NCBI GenBank assembly: GCA_035578155.1
Contig: JAPWDM010000021.1
Span: 4,144,501-4,208,500, forward strand
DNA: 64,000 nucleotides
Direction of reading: 5' to 3'
Origin: Brachynemurus nebulosus
Taxonomy: Eukaryota > Arthropoda > Insecta > Neuroptera > Myrmeleontidae
The first letter of the stretch is position 1; each line of letters opens with the position of its first letter. A program made the position numbers and the translations under genes. This document shows positions 23,167-34,936 of the stretch, one piece after another. A model generated the notes under the pieces. That model searched no databases and was not told the origin of the DNA. It was given only the letters and a program-made list of their open reading frames with translations.

Positions 23167-24071
23167 CTAATTCCATAAAAAATAATGGCACAGTTTTTTT
23201 ACTGAATTATTTTTATTGTTGTTAAGTTTATTTTTAGTTAAGCATACCTTTGCATAGTGTCCAATCTTTCCACAGGTGTTGCAGTTTGCTGCCATAGATG
23301 AACAGTTATGCCCATTAGAGTAAACACCACCGCATCTGAAGAAGCTTTTACTACCATTCTTTAAATGTCCACTTTTTCTCATGGATACTTTATAAACGCC
23401 GGCAGATGATGAAGGTTGTTGTTGTAATGCTGGTTGCAGAATTTCCTGGACTTGTCTGTGTGACAACTCAGACGCTTTGCAGATTCGAATAGCTTTCTCC
23501 AAGGTTAACTCCTCGTAATAGCCTTTCTTTAACAGCCGTGTATTCCGAATTCAAGCCAACAATTAAAATATCTCTATCCAGATCGTCTCTCATTACACCA
23601 AATTCGCAAGCTAAGCTTTTATTGTTTAAATCAGTTAAGTAATCTTCAAACGATTCGTTAACTTTTTGAATTATTGTGAAAAATTTATGACGTAACATAG
23701 TAATATTCTTTTTTGGCAAAAAATTACTTTTAAGCTTCGTAATTACCCCCGCACATGATGTGGTTTGTGGTAAATTGAACGAATTGTAAATATCGGTACT
23801 TTTGTCTCCGATATTATGCAGCAACAGGGCAATTTTTCTATTATCAGGTTCACCATTGAAATTTCCGGCCAACATGTACAATTGAAACTTTTGAAACCAT
23901 TTTTTCCAAGCATCAGCATAATTTTCTTGAAATAAGTTCAATTCACTCAATGAAGTTCAATTCACTCAATGAATTTAACGTAATTCTTCTGGCTGTACCG
24001 GAAGCACTATTTTCACCAGCACGTGGTGGCAAACATGGAGTTGTTGGATTAACCTCTCCATCAACACCCAT
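23167..24071 (-). pseudogene. LTR retrotransposon gag (broken)
   Basis: The minus-strand start is ATG at 24071. The frame shows a capsid-like gag core (WKKWFQKFQLYMLAG, LHNIGDKSTDIYNSF, KFFTIIQKVNESFEDYL) and, after a frameshift near 23490, a nucleocapsid zinc knuckle CNTCGKIGHYAKVC with a second degenerate Cys/His cluster before it. A 19-bp tandem duplication (TTCATTGAGTGAATTGAAC, 23936-23975) breaks the frame near the N-terminus. The zinc knuckle and core resemble Gypsy-type gag. No protease, RT or integrase follows below 23167, so the copy is truncated after gag. Confidence 0.82.
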
Positions 24072-24151
24072 GATTTAAGTATTTTATTTATTTTTTTGTT
24101 TCTTCCTTTTGATGATTTCTTTTTTATTTTTACTTTTGATTTATTGATTAA

Positions 24152-24350
24152 CACCTGACACCATGTTGTGATGTTGGTTGTATAAAATGATTACTGTTGT
24201 GTTTTATCTAATTGGCAGCGCAACCCGTTGTCATAGTTAGGATTTGTCTTTTTCTATTGATTTATTATTTCATTTTATTCCAGTGATTCCTAAAATTTTG
24301 ATGATTAAACATCTTATGAATAGATAGTATCACCCAATATTTACATGTAG
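24152..24350 (-). repeat. Candidate primer-binding site and LTR end
   Basis: Upstream of gag, on the minus strand, the sequence reads ...CATCACAACA then TGGTGTCAGG. This is what an LTR 3' end (in CA) followed by a tRNA-primer site of TGGTGTCAG type would look like. The boundary would be at 24163/24164. The outer end of the LTR and the second LTR were not found. Confidence 0.45.
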
Positions 24351-24393
24351 TTTTGTTTTCATAAGATACCCAGTTTTTCAGAACTTTGTTGAA

Positions 24394-24875
24394 TTAGGGA
24401 GCGTTTATACACACGATTTTGATTGGATGAAAATCGAAATAGAAATCGTTTAATGATATTTGGATTACACACATACGATTTCTTCTTTCGATTTAAAAAA
24501 AAGAAAATGGCGCTTACATAAAATATTAGCTTATAAGTATTCACATAACCTTTGATTTTATATGTAAAAGGTTCTTATTAAAAATTGAACAAATTTAAAT
24601 GTCAAATGTCAATGAAAAAATAAATTGCACGCACACTTATCTTTAAAATAATAATAATATGTACATGATCTTTCTTAATATTTTCAGTTTGCGCCATTTT
24701 GATTTTCAAAAAATCGAACTAAAATAGGATTACAATCTATTTTTATAAAAATCGTTTTGAAATTGAAGGCAATACGATCATAATTGGATTACCAGTTTAC
24801 ACATCCAATTGTTATACGATTTTCGTTCGATTCGATTAACATTCGATTGAAATCGTATGTCTAAACGTAGGGTTA
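24394..24875. mobile_element. MITE with inverted ends and TTA flanks
   Basis: Inverted termini: AGCGTTTATACACACGATTT on the left, ACGTTTAGACATACGATTTC as the reverse complement of the right. TTA occurs at 24394-24396 and at 24873-24875. About 480 bp, AT-rich with many ATCG motifs, non-coding. TTA duplication would fit a PIF/Harbinger-type MITE, but the outermost four bases do not pair. Confidence 0.65.
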
Positions 24876-25064
24876 AAAGATCTAAAATTTAACATATAAA
24901 TAGTTAAAATTTATGTAATTAGAAAGATGTTCTTAAAAATATTGCTAAAAATGCGTAAATAAGGATTCTATTTGCAATTAATAAAACGCTAAGTCTCTTT
25001 TATAATTAATTTATTGTTTGATGGGCTAAAAAGAATAACAAATTTAACCAAAATAAAAAAATAT

Positions 25065-26560
25065 TTACAAAAGATAAAAATCAATAGGAATTTCGTTATC
25101 TTCAAAATCGATATTTAATGATGTTTCTAAGATCTCATCAGAATCACTTTCTTCTGAACTTGAATTATCATCTATAATGAAACTATCTATGACATCTTTC
25201 ATAATATTATCCTTTTCCCAATAATATTTCTCCGTTTCTATTATTCGTTTGGTAAAACCTTTCCAATTGTCTGGGGTTACTTGTGATATTGCTTCCTGAG
25301 TAATTTTTTGTAAGTTTTTTAAACTTAAATCTCCTGTTACATTATTTTCTCGGACATATCTTTTTATCTGTGCCCATGCTAATTGCATTCAAATCACACA
25401 TATATGGTGGAAGACGTACAACTGTGTGACCGTGGAAATTGAGGAGATTGTCAATACGAAAAAATTTTTTTGTTGGCGAATTAGCTTTCACTAAGGTTAA
25501 TAAGGTGTCTTTCCGCATGAGCATATTCAACCCCCTTTTTGGTAAGAAATGCTATCATATCTTTTTTCGTTGAATATTTATTGGGTGGTTTGTCAAGTTC
25601 TTTTCCGTGATATGGAGCATTATCCATAACAATTGTTGATTTTTCTGGTAGTTTTGGTAAAACCTTGTTTATTAGCCACTTTTCAAAGTTCTCGGCGTTC
25701 ATTTGACCATGATAATCTCCAGAAGATATACCAGCTTTAAATATTAAATCTGCACCTTGTAGAAACCCATTTTCACCCCCAATATGAACAATTATTAAAC
25801 GATTCGAAGCTTTTGTGGTCTTTATGACGCCATGAATGTCATCGCGTTGCCAACATTTCCCGAAAGTTAAATTTGAGTCGACCCAAGTTTCGTCTAAATA
25901 AAAAATATTACCACCAGCAGATCGTAATTCTCTTATTGTTCTAAGATAATTTGCTCGCCAATTTATTATATCAGGCCTTTCAATAAGCATTATACGTTTA
26001 TCTGATACTTTTTTCCAGTGGAATCCCATGTCAATTAATAGTTTACGTAAAACTGTTCTTTGCCAAGAAAAATTGATTTTTTCTTTCAGCACTGGTAGTA
26101 ATTTATTAATTGTTGGAACTTTTTTTGAATTAAATAAAAATCTTCAATAGTCCTCCTCACAACATCACGGTCGAAATTATCAATTTCAGCCTTCCTTGGA
26201 TTGGGATGAGCATGATGCTTTTCTGGGGAATGAACAATTCCAAGAATTGTTGGTTGTTTATTAATTCTATGAACAGTTCTTTCTGAAACGCCTGTATAAT
26301 TTGCTGTTCTTTTAATAAAATTTTTTATCGGAATATCTAAATGTCCAGTAGAAGCTTCTTTTTTACATATTTCCAAAACCTTATTTACGGTCTAAAATTA
26401 AAAAAAAATTCGTTATTTTTTATATAAACAAAATTAATAAGATATGAATGTGAACTCACTGTTCGACCCTCCGTATGGATAGTTTTGCTACGGCAAAAAA
26501 ATTGCTGCTTTTTGACTGCCCTTGAATTGTTTGGGAACTGCTGGCTTCATTCATTTTTGA
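25065..26560 (-). pseudogene. Tc1/mariner-superfamily (DDE_3) transposase
   Basis: Minus-strand transposase. It reads in order: an HTH-like region (FIKRTANYTGVSERTVHRIN), FHWKKVSDKRIML, the first catalytic block YLDETWVDSN, the second IVMDNAPYHGKELDKPPNK, then a long insert with a small helical segment (KKDMIAFLTKKG), and the third block RLPPYMCDLNAI. The tail continues in another frame (WAQIKRYVREN) and ends in an acidic stretch. Frameshifts lie near 26090, 25540 and 25395. A small-intron candidate (GTGAGT near 26457 to TTTTAG near 26392) precedes HTH codons, with a possible first exon starting near 26560. No terminal repeats were found. Confidence 0.88.
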
Positions 26561-26569
26561 TACCGTAAT

Positions 26570-27840
26570 GAACACAAAAATGGTACTGACGTTCAATAAT
26601 TTTATGTTCAGTATAAAAAGAGAATCCAAATTTAAATTTTTTATTTAAAAATGTTATTTTATATAAAAATCAAATATTAAAACAATGATGAAACAAACGA
26701 CAATATAGTAAAACTCAGTATAACTATTAAACTATTTGCACAACAAAATACAACGGATAATATACTATTCGTTGAGCGCTACTGTACTACAATTCAAAGT
26801 GTTTGACATTTTCTCCCACTATAACTTGTACATGATGCGCAATGGTATCTCAACCGTCTCTATCGTTTACGGCCAAATGTATTACAATCCACTTACCGCA
26901 ATCACCCGACAAAATCGCTGCCATTTAGAAGAAACACAACAGTACACATTTTTTAAATTAAGACGTTTATTTCATTCTGATCCAGTATTCATACAACTGA
27001 CTTAACCAACTGAAATTCTTGGAAAGAAAACATTCTATATCCTATAGATAACATAAATAATATTGCAAAGAAAGTATCTTTATGAATATAGAGTATATAA
27101 TGTATATGATGTAAACATCTTTATGACAAGTAAGGCATCTTAAAGATATCCAATTTATAAATTAAAAACTATTGTTGAAGAAGACCACTTTTGTTGATAT
27201 TTTATGTACTTTCTTTAAAAAATATATAAACTGTAGTACAGTTGTTTCTAAAGACTAAAATTTTGTGCGCATCTCAAGTCTCAAGCTAAAGTTCACCCAC
27301 AATACATTAGTGTTTTTATCACCTTGTGTTTGCTTCATAATTTTCGGTAGGATACTTTTTCTTGGCTGTTTTGTGTGATATAGTGATAGCCATATTTTAA
27401 GAGAGAAATGGACTGTAAATGAATAAAGAAAATGAACTTGATCGACTCACCTTGTGTCTGCTGTTGTATAGTGTTTTCCAACGGCGCTGAATGTAGGGAA
27501 AATCGGGAAAGGGTGATATTAGGGAATGAATAGGCTAATGTAGCCGTTATGATACAAATTCACTATTCACTAACAATAAGATTTATACGAAAGTATGTGA
27601 GAAATATTAAGAATTAATTACACACATTAGAAGATTTGTAACAAATCACAACTATGAGAATACCAATCTAAATTTTAATTATAACATAATTATGAGAATG
27701 CCAGTCTAATTTAAAAGGAGAATACCATTCTAAGGACGATACGTGTGTATGGTGCAACCACCAAAACTACTATCTACTAATAATCAAAGGGATGGCGAAT
27801 GAATACATATAAATTGTATTAATCCGTGCGTAAATCTAGA
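26570..27840. other. No gene seen
   Basis: An 89-codon plus-strand frame at 26736-27005 has no recognisable motif and I do not call it. The remainder is AT-rich. Confidence 0.4.
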
Positions 27841-27854
27841 ATGTTCTATCAATA

Positions 27855-29520
27855 CTATACCGATGGCGGAAGCTCAGACGAATAGAGAAATCTGTTGATG
27901 CTTATTGTGCTTATTGTAAATATATTGAATACGGCCCAAACACTGACACTTTTGGTTTTTATCTTCGTATATTTTCTTGCCGCGACCAAGTTATGGCTGT
28001 ATATCCTAGTTTTTTCTTCAAACCTCAGTCTTCGGGATTTTATTACTTCCTCCAGCTTCGAGGTTTCGAGTAGAGCATGTAGGTATTCGCTGTTTGTGAA
28101 ATTGTCCACTCCTGCGATTTTTCTTAGAATGTTGTTTTCAAAGCCTTGGAGACGCTTTTTAATGCTTGTGGAGGTGTTAAGTGCCCAGATTTCAGGTGCA
28201 TACAATAATGTGGATTTGATGCACATGTTGTAAATCTGTAGCTTTTTATACGGTGTTAGATACGGGCTCATGAAAATTTTGTACAGAGCAGCAAATGCCT
28301 TCTTGGCTTTCTGTAGTCTGTTTGTTGCTGCTTTAGTGTAAGTTTTTGTTCAGTACGAGTCCCAGGTATGTAATTTCTTTTTTGGTAGCAATTCTGATAT
28401 TTTCAAAAACGATGCTTTTGATGTTGTCACGTTTTTTCGAGCTAAAGACAATGGCTTCAGTTTTCTTTTCATTTATTTTGTTCTTGTCCTCTTTGAAGTG
28501 TCTTTTTATTTTGGATAATGTGTTTTCTATTCGTTCGGTTGCCATTTTACGAGCCTTATTTCTTGTTTTTGTGTAAATTGCCTTGTCATCTGCATATAGC
28601 GCTAGTTCTACTCTAGTGCATTTAGGAATGTCGTTTATCTATATGTTAAATAGCAGCGGTCCTAGAAGAGGATTGTGATACACCTGCTGGTATGTCATGA
28701 GTTCTTGATTTTTCTCCGCCGTGTTCTACAAAAAAGCTTCTTCCTTGTAGGTAGCCCTTGACTATTTTTATGATTTTTGCAGGGATGTTTAGCTAGGCAA
28801 GTTTGTGGTGCCATACTGAATCGAATTCTTTTTCAATATCCAAGCTGACAAGTATTGTGTCAAAGCTATTTTTCATATTTGTAATCATGTCATGTGTTAT
28901 TCGATTGAGCTGTGGGATGGTTGCGTGTTTTCTTTTGAATCCAAACTGTTCATCTATAATTTTTGCTTCGACATGATCCCTAAATCGCTTATGTATTATC
29001 CGTTCTAGTATCTTACTTAAGCTTGGAAGAAGACTGATTGGTCGGTAGTTGTTCGGGATTTTTGGATCCTTTCCTGGCTTCTGTAATGGTATTATCTTCG
29101 TTTGCTTCCATATATCTGGGAAGTGGTTCAGCTTTATGCAGGTGTTGATTATGTTCCTGATTTGCTGTATTGCCTTTGTGGGTAGGTTTTTTAAATGATT
29201 GTTGCTTACTCCGTCGTACCCTGATGCCTTCCTGTTTTTAAGTTTCTTTATGATGGTTCTTATTTCGGTGATTGTGCTTGGTGCTATGTTGTCATCGTCG
29301 AGGTAGTGCATGATTTGTTGGAACCTGGTGCGGTTTTGAATGCTTCAGCTATTAGTTCAGTTTGTCCATGTGGGTCGTCGTGTACGAAGTTCCCTCCATT
29401 TTTTAGCGAATAAATATTGGTACCGGTTGTGTGTTTTAATGCCCGGACTGCATCCCACATAGTGACTCTGCTACAATTTTTTAATTTAGCAGGTATTGGG
29501 ACACTTGGCAACGCAATGTA
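27855..29520 (-). pseudogene. Jockey-type LINE, RT half of ORF2
   Basis: A 5'-truncated non-LTR retrotransposon on the minus strand. The reverse transcriptase is clear: LKNRKASGYDGVSNNHLKN, IIPLQKPGKDP, NYRPISLLPSLSKILERII, EQFGFKRKHAT, then LDIEKEFDSVWHHKLA. There is a damaged IPAG-type segment, the catalytic YADD box at 28596-28585, and KTEAIVFSSKK and EITYLGLVLNKNL. It ends with the thumb-like MCIKSTLLYAPEIWAL. Several frameshifts and stops separate these. The catalytic Asp of the first box is kept, but DIEKAF has become DIEKEF. The endonuclease and ORF1 are missing. Confidence 0.9.
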
Positions 29521-29559
29521 ACTGCCTACCTTGCAGGGGCAGTTGAGTGTGTATGTGAA

Positions 29560-29564
<5 letters not shown>

Positions 29565-29654
<90 letters not shown>
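29565..29654. repeat. (TA)n microsatellite
   Basis: About 90 bases of TA, adjoining the truncated 5' end of the Jockey-type LINE. Confidence 0.97.
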
Positions 29655-29656
<2 letters not shown>

Positions 29657-29833
29657 AGTATTTATTGTGTCTTTAGATACAATTGAGTTGGTTACAGAAG
29701 AAGAATAACTGATTAAAGAGATAACTAAACATATTACTGAATAAAGGAGTAGTAAAATACGTACAAATATTACAAATCCATAAATAAACATAACGTAGAG
29801 TTTCTAATGGTTACCAACAGTATCAGCCTGTGC

Positions 29834-30277
29834 TCAATATATTTCTATGAAATTTTTAATTAAATTATATATATTATCTAACTCAGTCATATTCGTTGGG
29901 TTTAATATATTTTGTAAACTAAACTGGCTTCCATCTATCAGATATTTCCCAAAGCATTTGACTCTTATTCCGTCTAATCTAGGGCACGCAATCAAAATGT
30001 TTATAAGATCTTGAGTATAATTCAGACCGCAGAGCGTACATTTTTGTTCTAAGTTTAGCTTAATTGTTTTGTTATTGTGCCTTAAGTATAATTGATTTAA
30101 GTTAACTGTGCGAATTTTACATAACATTTTAGAGTGTAGTAGGTTTTCGCTATAGAGTAGATATGGCTCAGTTCCAGTTGTCAAATTGAATTGATCAAAA
30201 CTGATTAAAACGGTCAAAACTGAAAATAGTGAAATTACATTGAATTTATAATAATTTTTATATTTAGTTTGCAACAT
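29834..30277 (-). pseudogene. LINE ORF2 C-terminal fragment
   Basis: A 147-codon minus-strand frame with the ORF2-tail signature CTLCGLNYTQDLINILIAC. It is followed by a segment (NMTELDNIYNLIKNF) that aligns by eye with the end of ORF2 in the LINE at 57-61 kb (NLEQINDLFYFLHN). It is therefore likely a 5'-truncated relative of that family. It stops against the errantivirus remnant. Confidence 0.7.
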
Positions 30278-30337
30278 TTGCTTAACAAAGAATTTATTTT
30301 TATATTGAAATACAATGTATGAAATAGAAAATATATT

Positions 30338-30764
30338 TTATTTTAATATGTCTAGGGAACATCCGGTAGCTGGCTCGTGGATTATGCTGTTTTCTGCATT
30401 TTCACATCCTGTATGTCGATATGTTGCGTTGATCTCACGATGATGAATTTTATTGAAATTGGCAAATTTTATGTGTTGTGCATGGCACGACACTCCTCTC
30501 ACATTAAAAAGGTTCCTGCGGGACTTTAAAATTTGACTGGGCGAATAGGACGGCGTCCAGATATGCATGATGCTGAAGTTTGGATTCTTCGGTCCTTCAA
30601 AAGTACTGTTTGGCTGCTGGGCTCGAAGACCGCTTCGTGATTGTACGGCTGGACTTGATTCCTCCGGTTCTCCCCGAATAGGCAATTGTAGAAATTGAAT
30701 GTGTTGCCTCCCGATTTGGTGCATGGGCATAGGCATTTGAATAATCTTGATAGTAACGTCGCTA
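30338..30764 (-). other. Errantivirus 3' tail, possible LTR region
   Basis: Downstream of the env remnant on the same strand. A 148-codon frame runs through it, but its composition is not protein-like beyond the first few codons, which could be the displaced env C-terminus. No second LTR was found, so the assignment is tentative. Confidence 0.35.
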
Positions 30765-32453
30765 TTACTTTGAATATTCAATATTTATAGAAGCAGTAAA
30801 GAAGCACCAATTGTAGATAACGTTTTCGTACTTGATTATAAATGGTTTGTTTAACTGGTTTTCAAGATTTTCGTCCATCTTCTCCAATTGATGTTGAGTG
30901 TATTTAACTTCGTTGAGGTCCAGATTTGTTAACTTTATGGGCTTTAAGTACTGTGGATTTAGGGCCTCTTCGTTGTGTAAATATTTGTAGCAATCATCTT
31001 CTAAGATGTGGACTGCGGGAATGTGTATGTAAACGGATAGGTTTTTGATTGACATTTCAGGTTGCAATACCACGTTGTGTGTCATGAAGCGGCAATTGTT
31101 TGGAATTTTCAGAAGTCCTCTTCCATGTAAACGTCTTTCTTCATCTGGATATTGTGTACAGAGTATGGTTCCCTTTGTCGGTTTTGATAAGATGAACAAC
31201 CATTGATTTTGGGATATTTGTTTCCAGACTTCGGACTGTACGTATATGGTAGTTTTCTTGCATGACTTGGGAATGGATGCTTCTTGAAGATGGAACATTT
31301 CTAACTCGCAGATGTTGTCGGTTCTTCTTTGTAGTGTGTCAATATTTTTACAGATGTACACATCATTGACTAGTGTACATGGATCGAGCTGTTTTAAAGT
31401 AGCGAATTGTTATTTTCCTCTGCTGGATATTATGTAGGGAAAATCTATGGTAATATAGGATACTTGTGAGGAATTTTGTAATGGTGTTGGAAGTGGAAAT
31501 GCTTGATATAAACTGTATGCCGTAATTTGCGCTATTGGAACTTTTAATAAAATTACTAAAATGTTATCAGTCATAAAAGCTTTAACTTCCATTAATTTAT
31601 AATAATTTTCAATAGTCTCTGTGTTAACTTTAATTGGTAATTCAAGAGAAGAGATTTGACTTAATTCATTCATAAGATTTGTAAGAGTAATTATATTGTA
31701 GTCAATTATCCCATGTCTTATTAGTGTTAGTGTCATACTATAAGATTGTAATTGTTTTAAATTTAAATCATTTATTTGTTTTATTAACAATAAATGTTTC
31801 AAAAGCTCGATTTCAAGTGAATTGCGATTAATTATGCTAGAAGAATTAGATATGTATTGATTAAAAATTTTAATATTAATATTTAGCTCTTGTTCCGCGT
31901 CTTGAATAGTATTTAAGGTTTTATTTAAAGTATTCATTGTTTCTGATAGAATTTTTATTTGATCTTTCATTAGTAGATGCGTTGTTTTCCTATCATTAAT
32001 AATAGAATTTATTGAATTTGTATAGAAAGTCGCGTCGTCGGTGTCAGGTGAACCTATAAGCCACTTTAGTATTTTAGAACCTACATTTAAAATTCCTCTT
32101 CGTCTACGTACGTGATGAGCTTGAATAATTTTAATTATAGTTTTAATTTCTTCCATTTGCTCTACTAATAGTTTTTGTTATAATTTACATGTCCTGGCGT
32201 TGTAGTGATCACTTGGTATCATTTTGCAGAATGTATATGATTTGTGATAGTATTCTTGAGCCTTTTCTAAATTTTCTTCGAATGTAGTTGTATTGATGTA
32301 ATGCATTAGTGTGAATTTTTGGTTACATATTTTCGCGTCCCCTAGTTTCTTTAATAAAATTCCCGGCGAGGTGTTAATTTGTTCCACCTGTATTTCTGCC
32401 GTCGTTTGGTGTATAAGCAGTAGTATTGATAACAACGTTGATAACTTCGCCAT
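30765..32453 (-). pseudogene. env: Errantivirus (insect Gypsy) envelope glycoprotein, inactive
   Basis: The envelope protein of insect errantiviruses, related to the baculovirus F fusion protein. It is a membrane glycoprotein on virus-like particles. A hydrophobic signal peptide (about residues 1-19) starts at 32453. A tetra-arginine furin-type site is encoded at about 32108-32097, directly followed by a Gly-rich putative fusion segment. Long helical stretches follow, then a Cys-containing distal part. The whole stretch stays in one frame but is interrupted by in-frame stops at about 32180 and 31411 and another at 30765, with the membrane anchor lost or out of frame, so it is not functional. 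Its start overlaps the end of pol by about 80 bases, as in this group. Confidence 0.85.
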
Positions 32454-32724
32454 CTGAAGCGTAAGGTTTCAGGTTATTTTCGTGTAATGTTTTATTTGTA
32501 TTTCTATATCTAACTCTAATTGTGTGAGTATCAGGATGGACAGATATGATTTTAAATGGACCTTTGTAGCGACAGGATAATTTCCATGGAGCGGATTGGC
32601 CTTCTTTTACTAAAACGTATTCTCCTACATTAAACTTACCATTATTTTCAAGAGAATTTTTTTTATAAAAATTTTTATAAAACATTTCTAGGTATAAAAA
32701 CCTAAAAAAACAAAAAAAATACAT
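32374..32724 (-). pseudogene. pol: Errantivirus pol 3' end (integrase C-terminal domain)
   Basis: A minus-strand frame carrying the C-terminal DNA-binding domain of a Gypsy integrase: FNVGEYVLVKEGQSAPWKL, then YKGPFKIISV and a short beta-rich segment ending NNLKPY. The rest of pol and gag are missing: the copy is cut at about 32730, just before the sequence disrupted by a mariner derivative. The first residues of the frame (before about 32640) are not integrase-like. Confidence 0.8.
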
Positions 32725-32844
32725 TAGAAGGAATATAAAAAAAACTTATCATTTAGTAAATGATACTAAAACTTACTTATTTTAAAAAAAATTCCCTCGG
32801 TTTTTAGAAATCTAAAATAAATAAAAAGGATTAAATGAAAAATA

Positions 32845-33409
32845 TTAGGTTATACCAGAAGTTTCGACACTTTTTTTGTATTTGATATTTCTTTCTTCAT
32901 TAAAGATTAAGCAGTCATATTTCATGCTTTATATAGGGCAGACACTGGATTTTCTTTTGATAATATTATTGTGATTAAAAGACCATATTTGAGAATGGAA
33001 AATTTAAAAAGTCAATTTTCGTGCAAGAGCAACGAATTTTTTTTAAAATTTTGTGTCGTCCTTAATTACGCTGCGGGAGTTCCGCATAAGTTTCTATTAA
33101 AATGTGTAGGGTGTCATGCCCTTAGTAAGGGAACGGTAAAAAAGTGTCTCCGATTTTGCAAAGATGGAAGAGTACAGGAAGAAAACTTTCCGAGGGAAGA
33201 TCGACCAACATCAACCTCTAGACTGGAAGCCTTTGATAAAATTATGGAAGCATTAGGTGTGACACGTAATTGGTCTGTCGAACATCTTAGTCAACATGTA
33301 GGCATTATTTATACTACAGTGCAAAGGCAATATTGTATATAATTTAATCATTTACACAAATAAAAATAATTACAAAATAAAAAGTGTCAAAATTTGTGGT
33401 ATGACCTAA
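32845..33409 (+). mobile_element. mariner deletion derivative, 565 bp
   Basis: Inverted ends with TA duplication: TTAGGTTATACCAGAAGTTT on the left, TTAGGTCATACCACAAATTT as the reverse complement of the right; TA at 32843-32844 and 33410-33411. Both ends continue with GACACTTTTT. It keeps only the 5' part of a mariner gene. Confidence 0.92.
32971..33342 (+). pseudogene. mariner transposase N-terminal remnant
   Basis: The N-terminal helix-turn-helix region of a mariner transposase. LSKGTVKKCLRFCKDGR corresponds to the family's 'S...V..W...F..GR' helix, followed by REDRPTSTSRLEAFDKIME (family: DDPRSGRPSTS) and a second HTH (WSVEHLSQHVGI). No catalytic domain is present. The frame opens with about 40 residues that are not mariner-like. 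Confidence 0.75.
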
Positions 33410-33411
33410 TA

Positions 33412-33977
33412 TATTAATATCTTAAAACTCACTGTCTTTTTTAATTTCTCTTGTTATCATAGTTTGTAAATTGTAGAACAACATTGTTATCGTTTCTTTA
33501 AAAAAAATTTTTTATATTTTTTTCAAATGCTTCCGTGCTATTTATAATTAATTTGATATTTTCGTTTTTGAAATCAAGGAAAAATTTCCAGTATGTGTCG
33601 TTTACTGAACTAATTAAATTATTTGTAACTTTTGTATTGTTTGTTAATATATTTTTAAAATTGTTTTCATTGTTTTCGATTTTAAAATTTCAGTTTTCAC
33701 ACCATATAAATTATCTTCGATTTTTAATAACTGATGTGTGTTTTTGTGGTGCTTAGAAGAATGGCACCCCTAATTACCAACATTCCAACAACTTTCCAAA
33801 AATACATCACAGCGAACTTTCACCTACTAATCACCTAATTACATTTTTCCTTATAGAACAAAAGGACTTAAAATCATAAAATTTCAATTAAATTTTAACA
33901 CATATTGTCATTCGTTTTTAATATTCTAATCAGATTCTTATTCTGTTGTAAATAACTTCGATTTTTAATAAAAGTAC
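33412..33977. other. AT-rich stretch, no gene seen
   Basis: No supported coding region. It probably belongs to the sequence into which both the mariner derivative and the CACTA-like element inserted. Confidence 0.4.
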
Positions 33978-34373
33978 TTAAAATTGTAATTGTTGGTTGG
34001 TATTTTTCCATAATACCATTTTCTTCAACAAATTTTTTTCATTGTTTGCATGTTTTATAATGATGTCGCTCCATTGAAAAAAAAACTGAGAATTTATTTC
34101 ATCCAGATATTTGGTTTTTAACTGAAATAAATATTGTTTAATATTTAGTTGTTTAAAAAAATCACATTTACATTTTATTAAATGTTGAAGTTTAAACATA
34201 TGAATTATTGTTTCTTTCGATAAAGATACAAAACAGTTTTCCTTCGAAAACTTAAAATTTTTTTTGTTTTCAAACCAAAACGATGAAATTTGAATTGCAT
34301 CATCAATGTTGATAGTTTCCATTAGATCGTCTTCGTTGTTTAAAAAATCGGCAATTAATTGTACAAATTCCAT
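33978..34373 (-). CDS. Uncharacterised ORF abutting the CACTA-like element
   Basis: 131 codons from ATG 34373 with a Lys/Phe/Asn-rich, helical-looking product (MEFVQLIADFLNNEDD start, middle IIHMFKLQHLIKCKCDFFKQ). I do not recognise it. Its start lies four bases outside the CACTA-like terminus (34378), and on the other side of that element another minus-strand frame (44451-44265) runs into the terminus. One minus-strand gene may have been split, but I cannot confirm a continuous frame across the junction. It may belong to the Polinton remnant. Confidence 0.4.
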   Translation of the reverse strand: MEFVQLIADFLNNEDDLMETINIDDAIQISSFWFENKKNFKFSKENCFVSLSKETIIHMFKLQHLIKCKCDFFKQLNIKQYLFQLKTKYLDEINSQFFFQWSDIIIKHANNEKNLLKKMVLWKNTNQQLQF

Positions 34374-34579
34374 TGTTCACCTGATGATAAATGATTTTGG
34401 TTAATCATATATAATTATATCTAATCGGTCCATGCATAATCATATATGGAAAAATGGCCAGTCCTAATCATGTATGCTCATGAATAATGAAGCATGAGGT
34501 TATACATGTTCAGATATAAATCAAGATATAATTATGCATAAACCGATTAGATATGACCATATATGATTAGTCAAAATCA

Positions 34580-34923
34580 CCAGCGCAGTGGCCGAGCGTG
34601 CTTGTGCACTGGCGCTTGCCGACTGGTAGGTCGAGGGTTCAAATCCCGCGGCCGGCTATGCTTGTGAAGGTTTTCTGCAGTTTCCCTTCACAATTCACGA
34701 TGAAAATCGACATAGTTCCTTAAGAAGACGGCTGCAGACGCATACCTACCAAATCCTAGCCCTCACACCACTTTCCTTGTCCTCCATCCACATCATAAAT
34801 GTATAATATAAAGGGTATTGTAATAAAATGTTAAAATAATAAATAAAGATACAAATAATGATATGGGTGACACCTGTTATAGACTAAATGTCTCAAAAAG
34901 GGACGTTAAACACATTATTATTG
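34580..34923 (+). mobile_element. tRNA-derived SINE with 13-bp TSD
   Basis: Flanked by TTAGTCAAAATCA at 34567-34579 and 34924-34936. The head has a pol III box A (TGGCCGAGCG, 34589-34598) and box B (GGTTCAAATCC, 34636-34646) in a tRNA-like context. A body follows, ending GGGACGTTAAACACATTATT with a short (ATT)n tail. It inserted in the sub-terminal repeat of the CACTA-like element. Confidence 0.9.
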
Positions 34924-34936
34924 TTAGTCAAAATCA

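Noticed and set aside
26736..27005. 89-codon plus-strand frame
   Set aside because: No motif, no splice context and composition like the surrounding AT-rich sequence.
33535..33756. 73-codon plus-strand frame
   Set aside because: Low-complexity Phe/Leu-rich product of T-rich DNA; no support.
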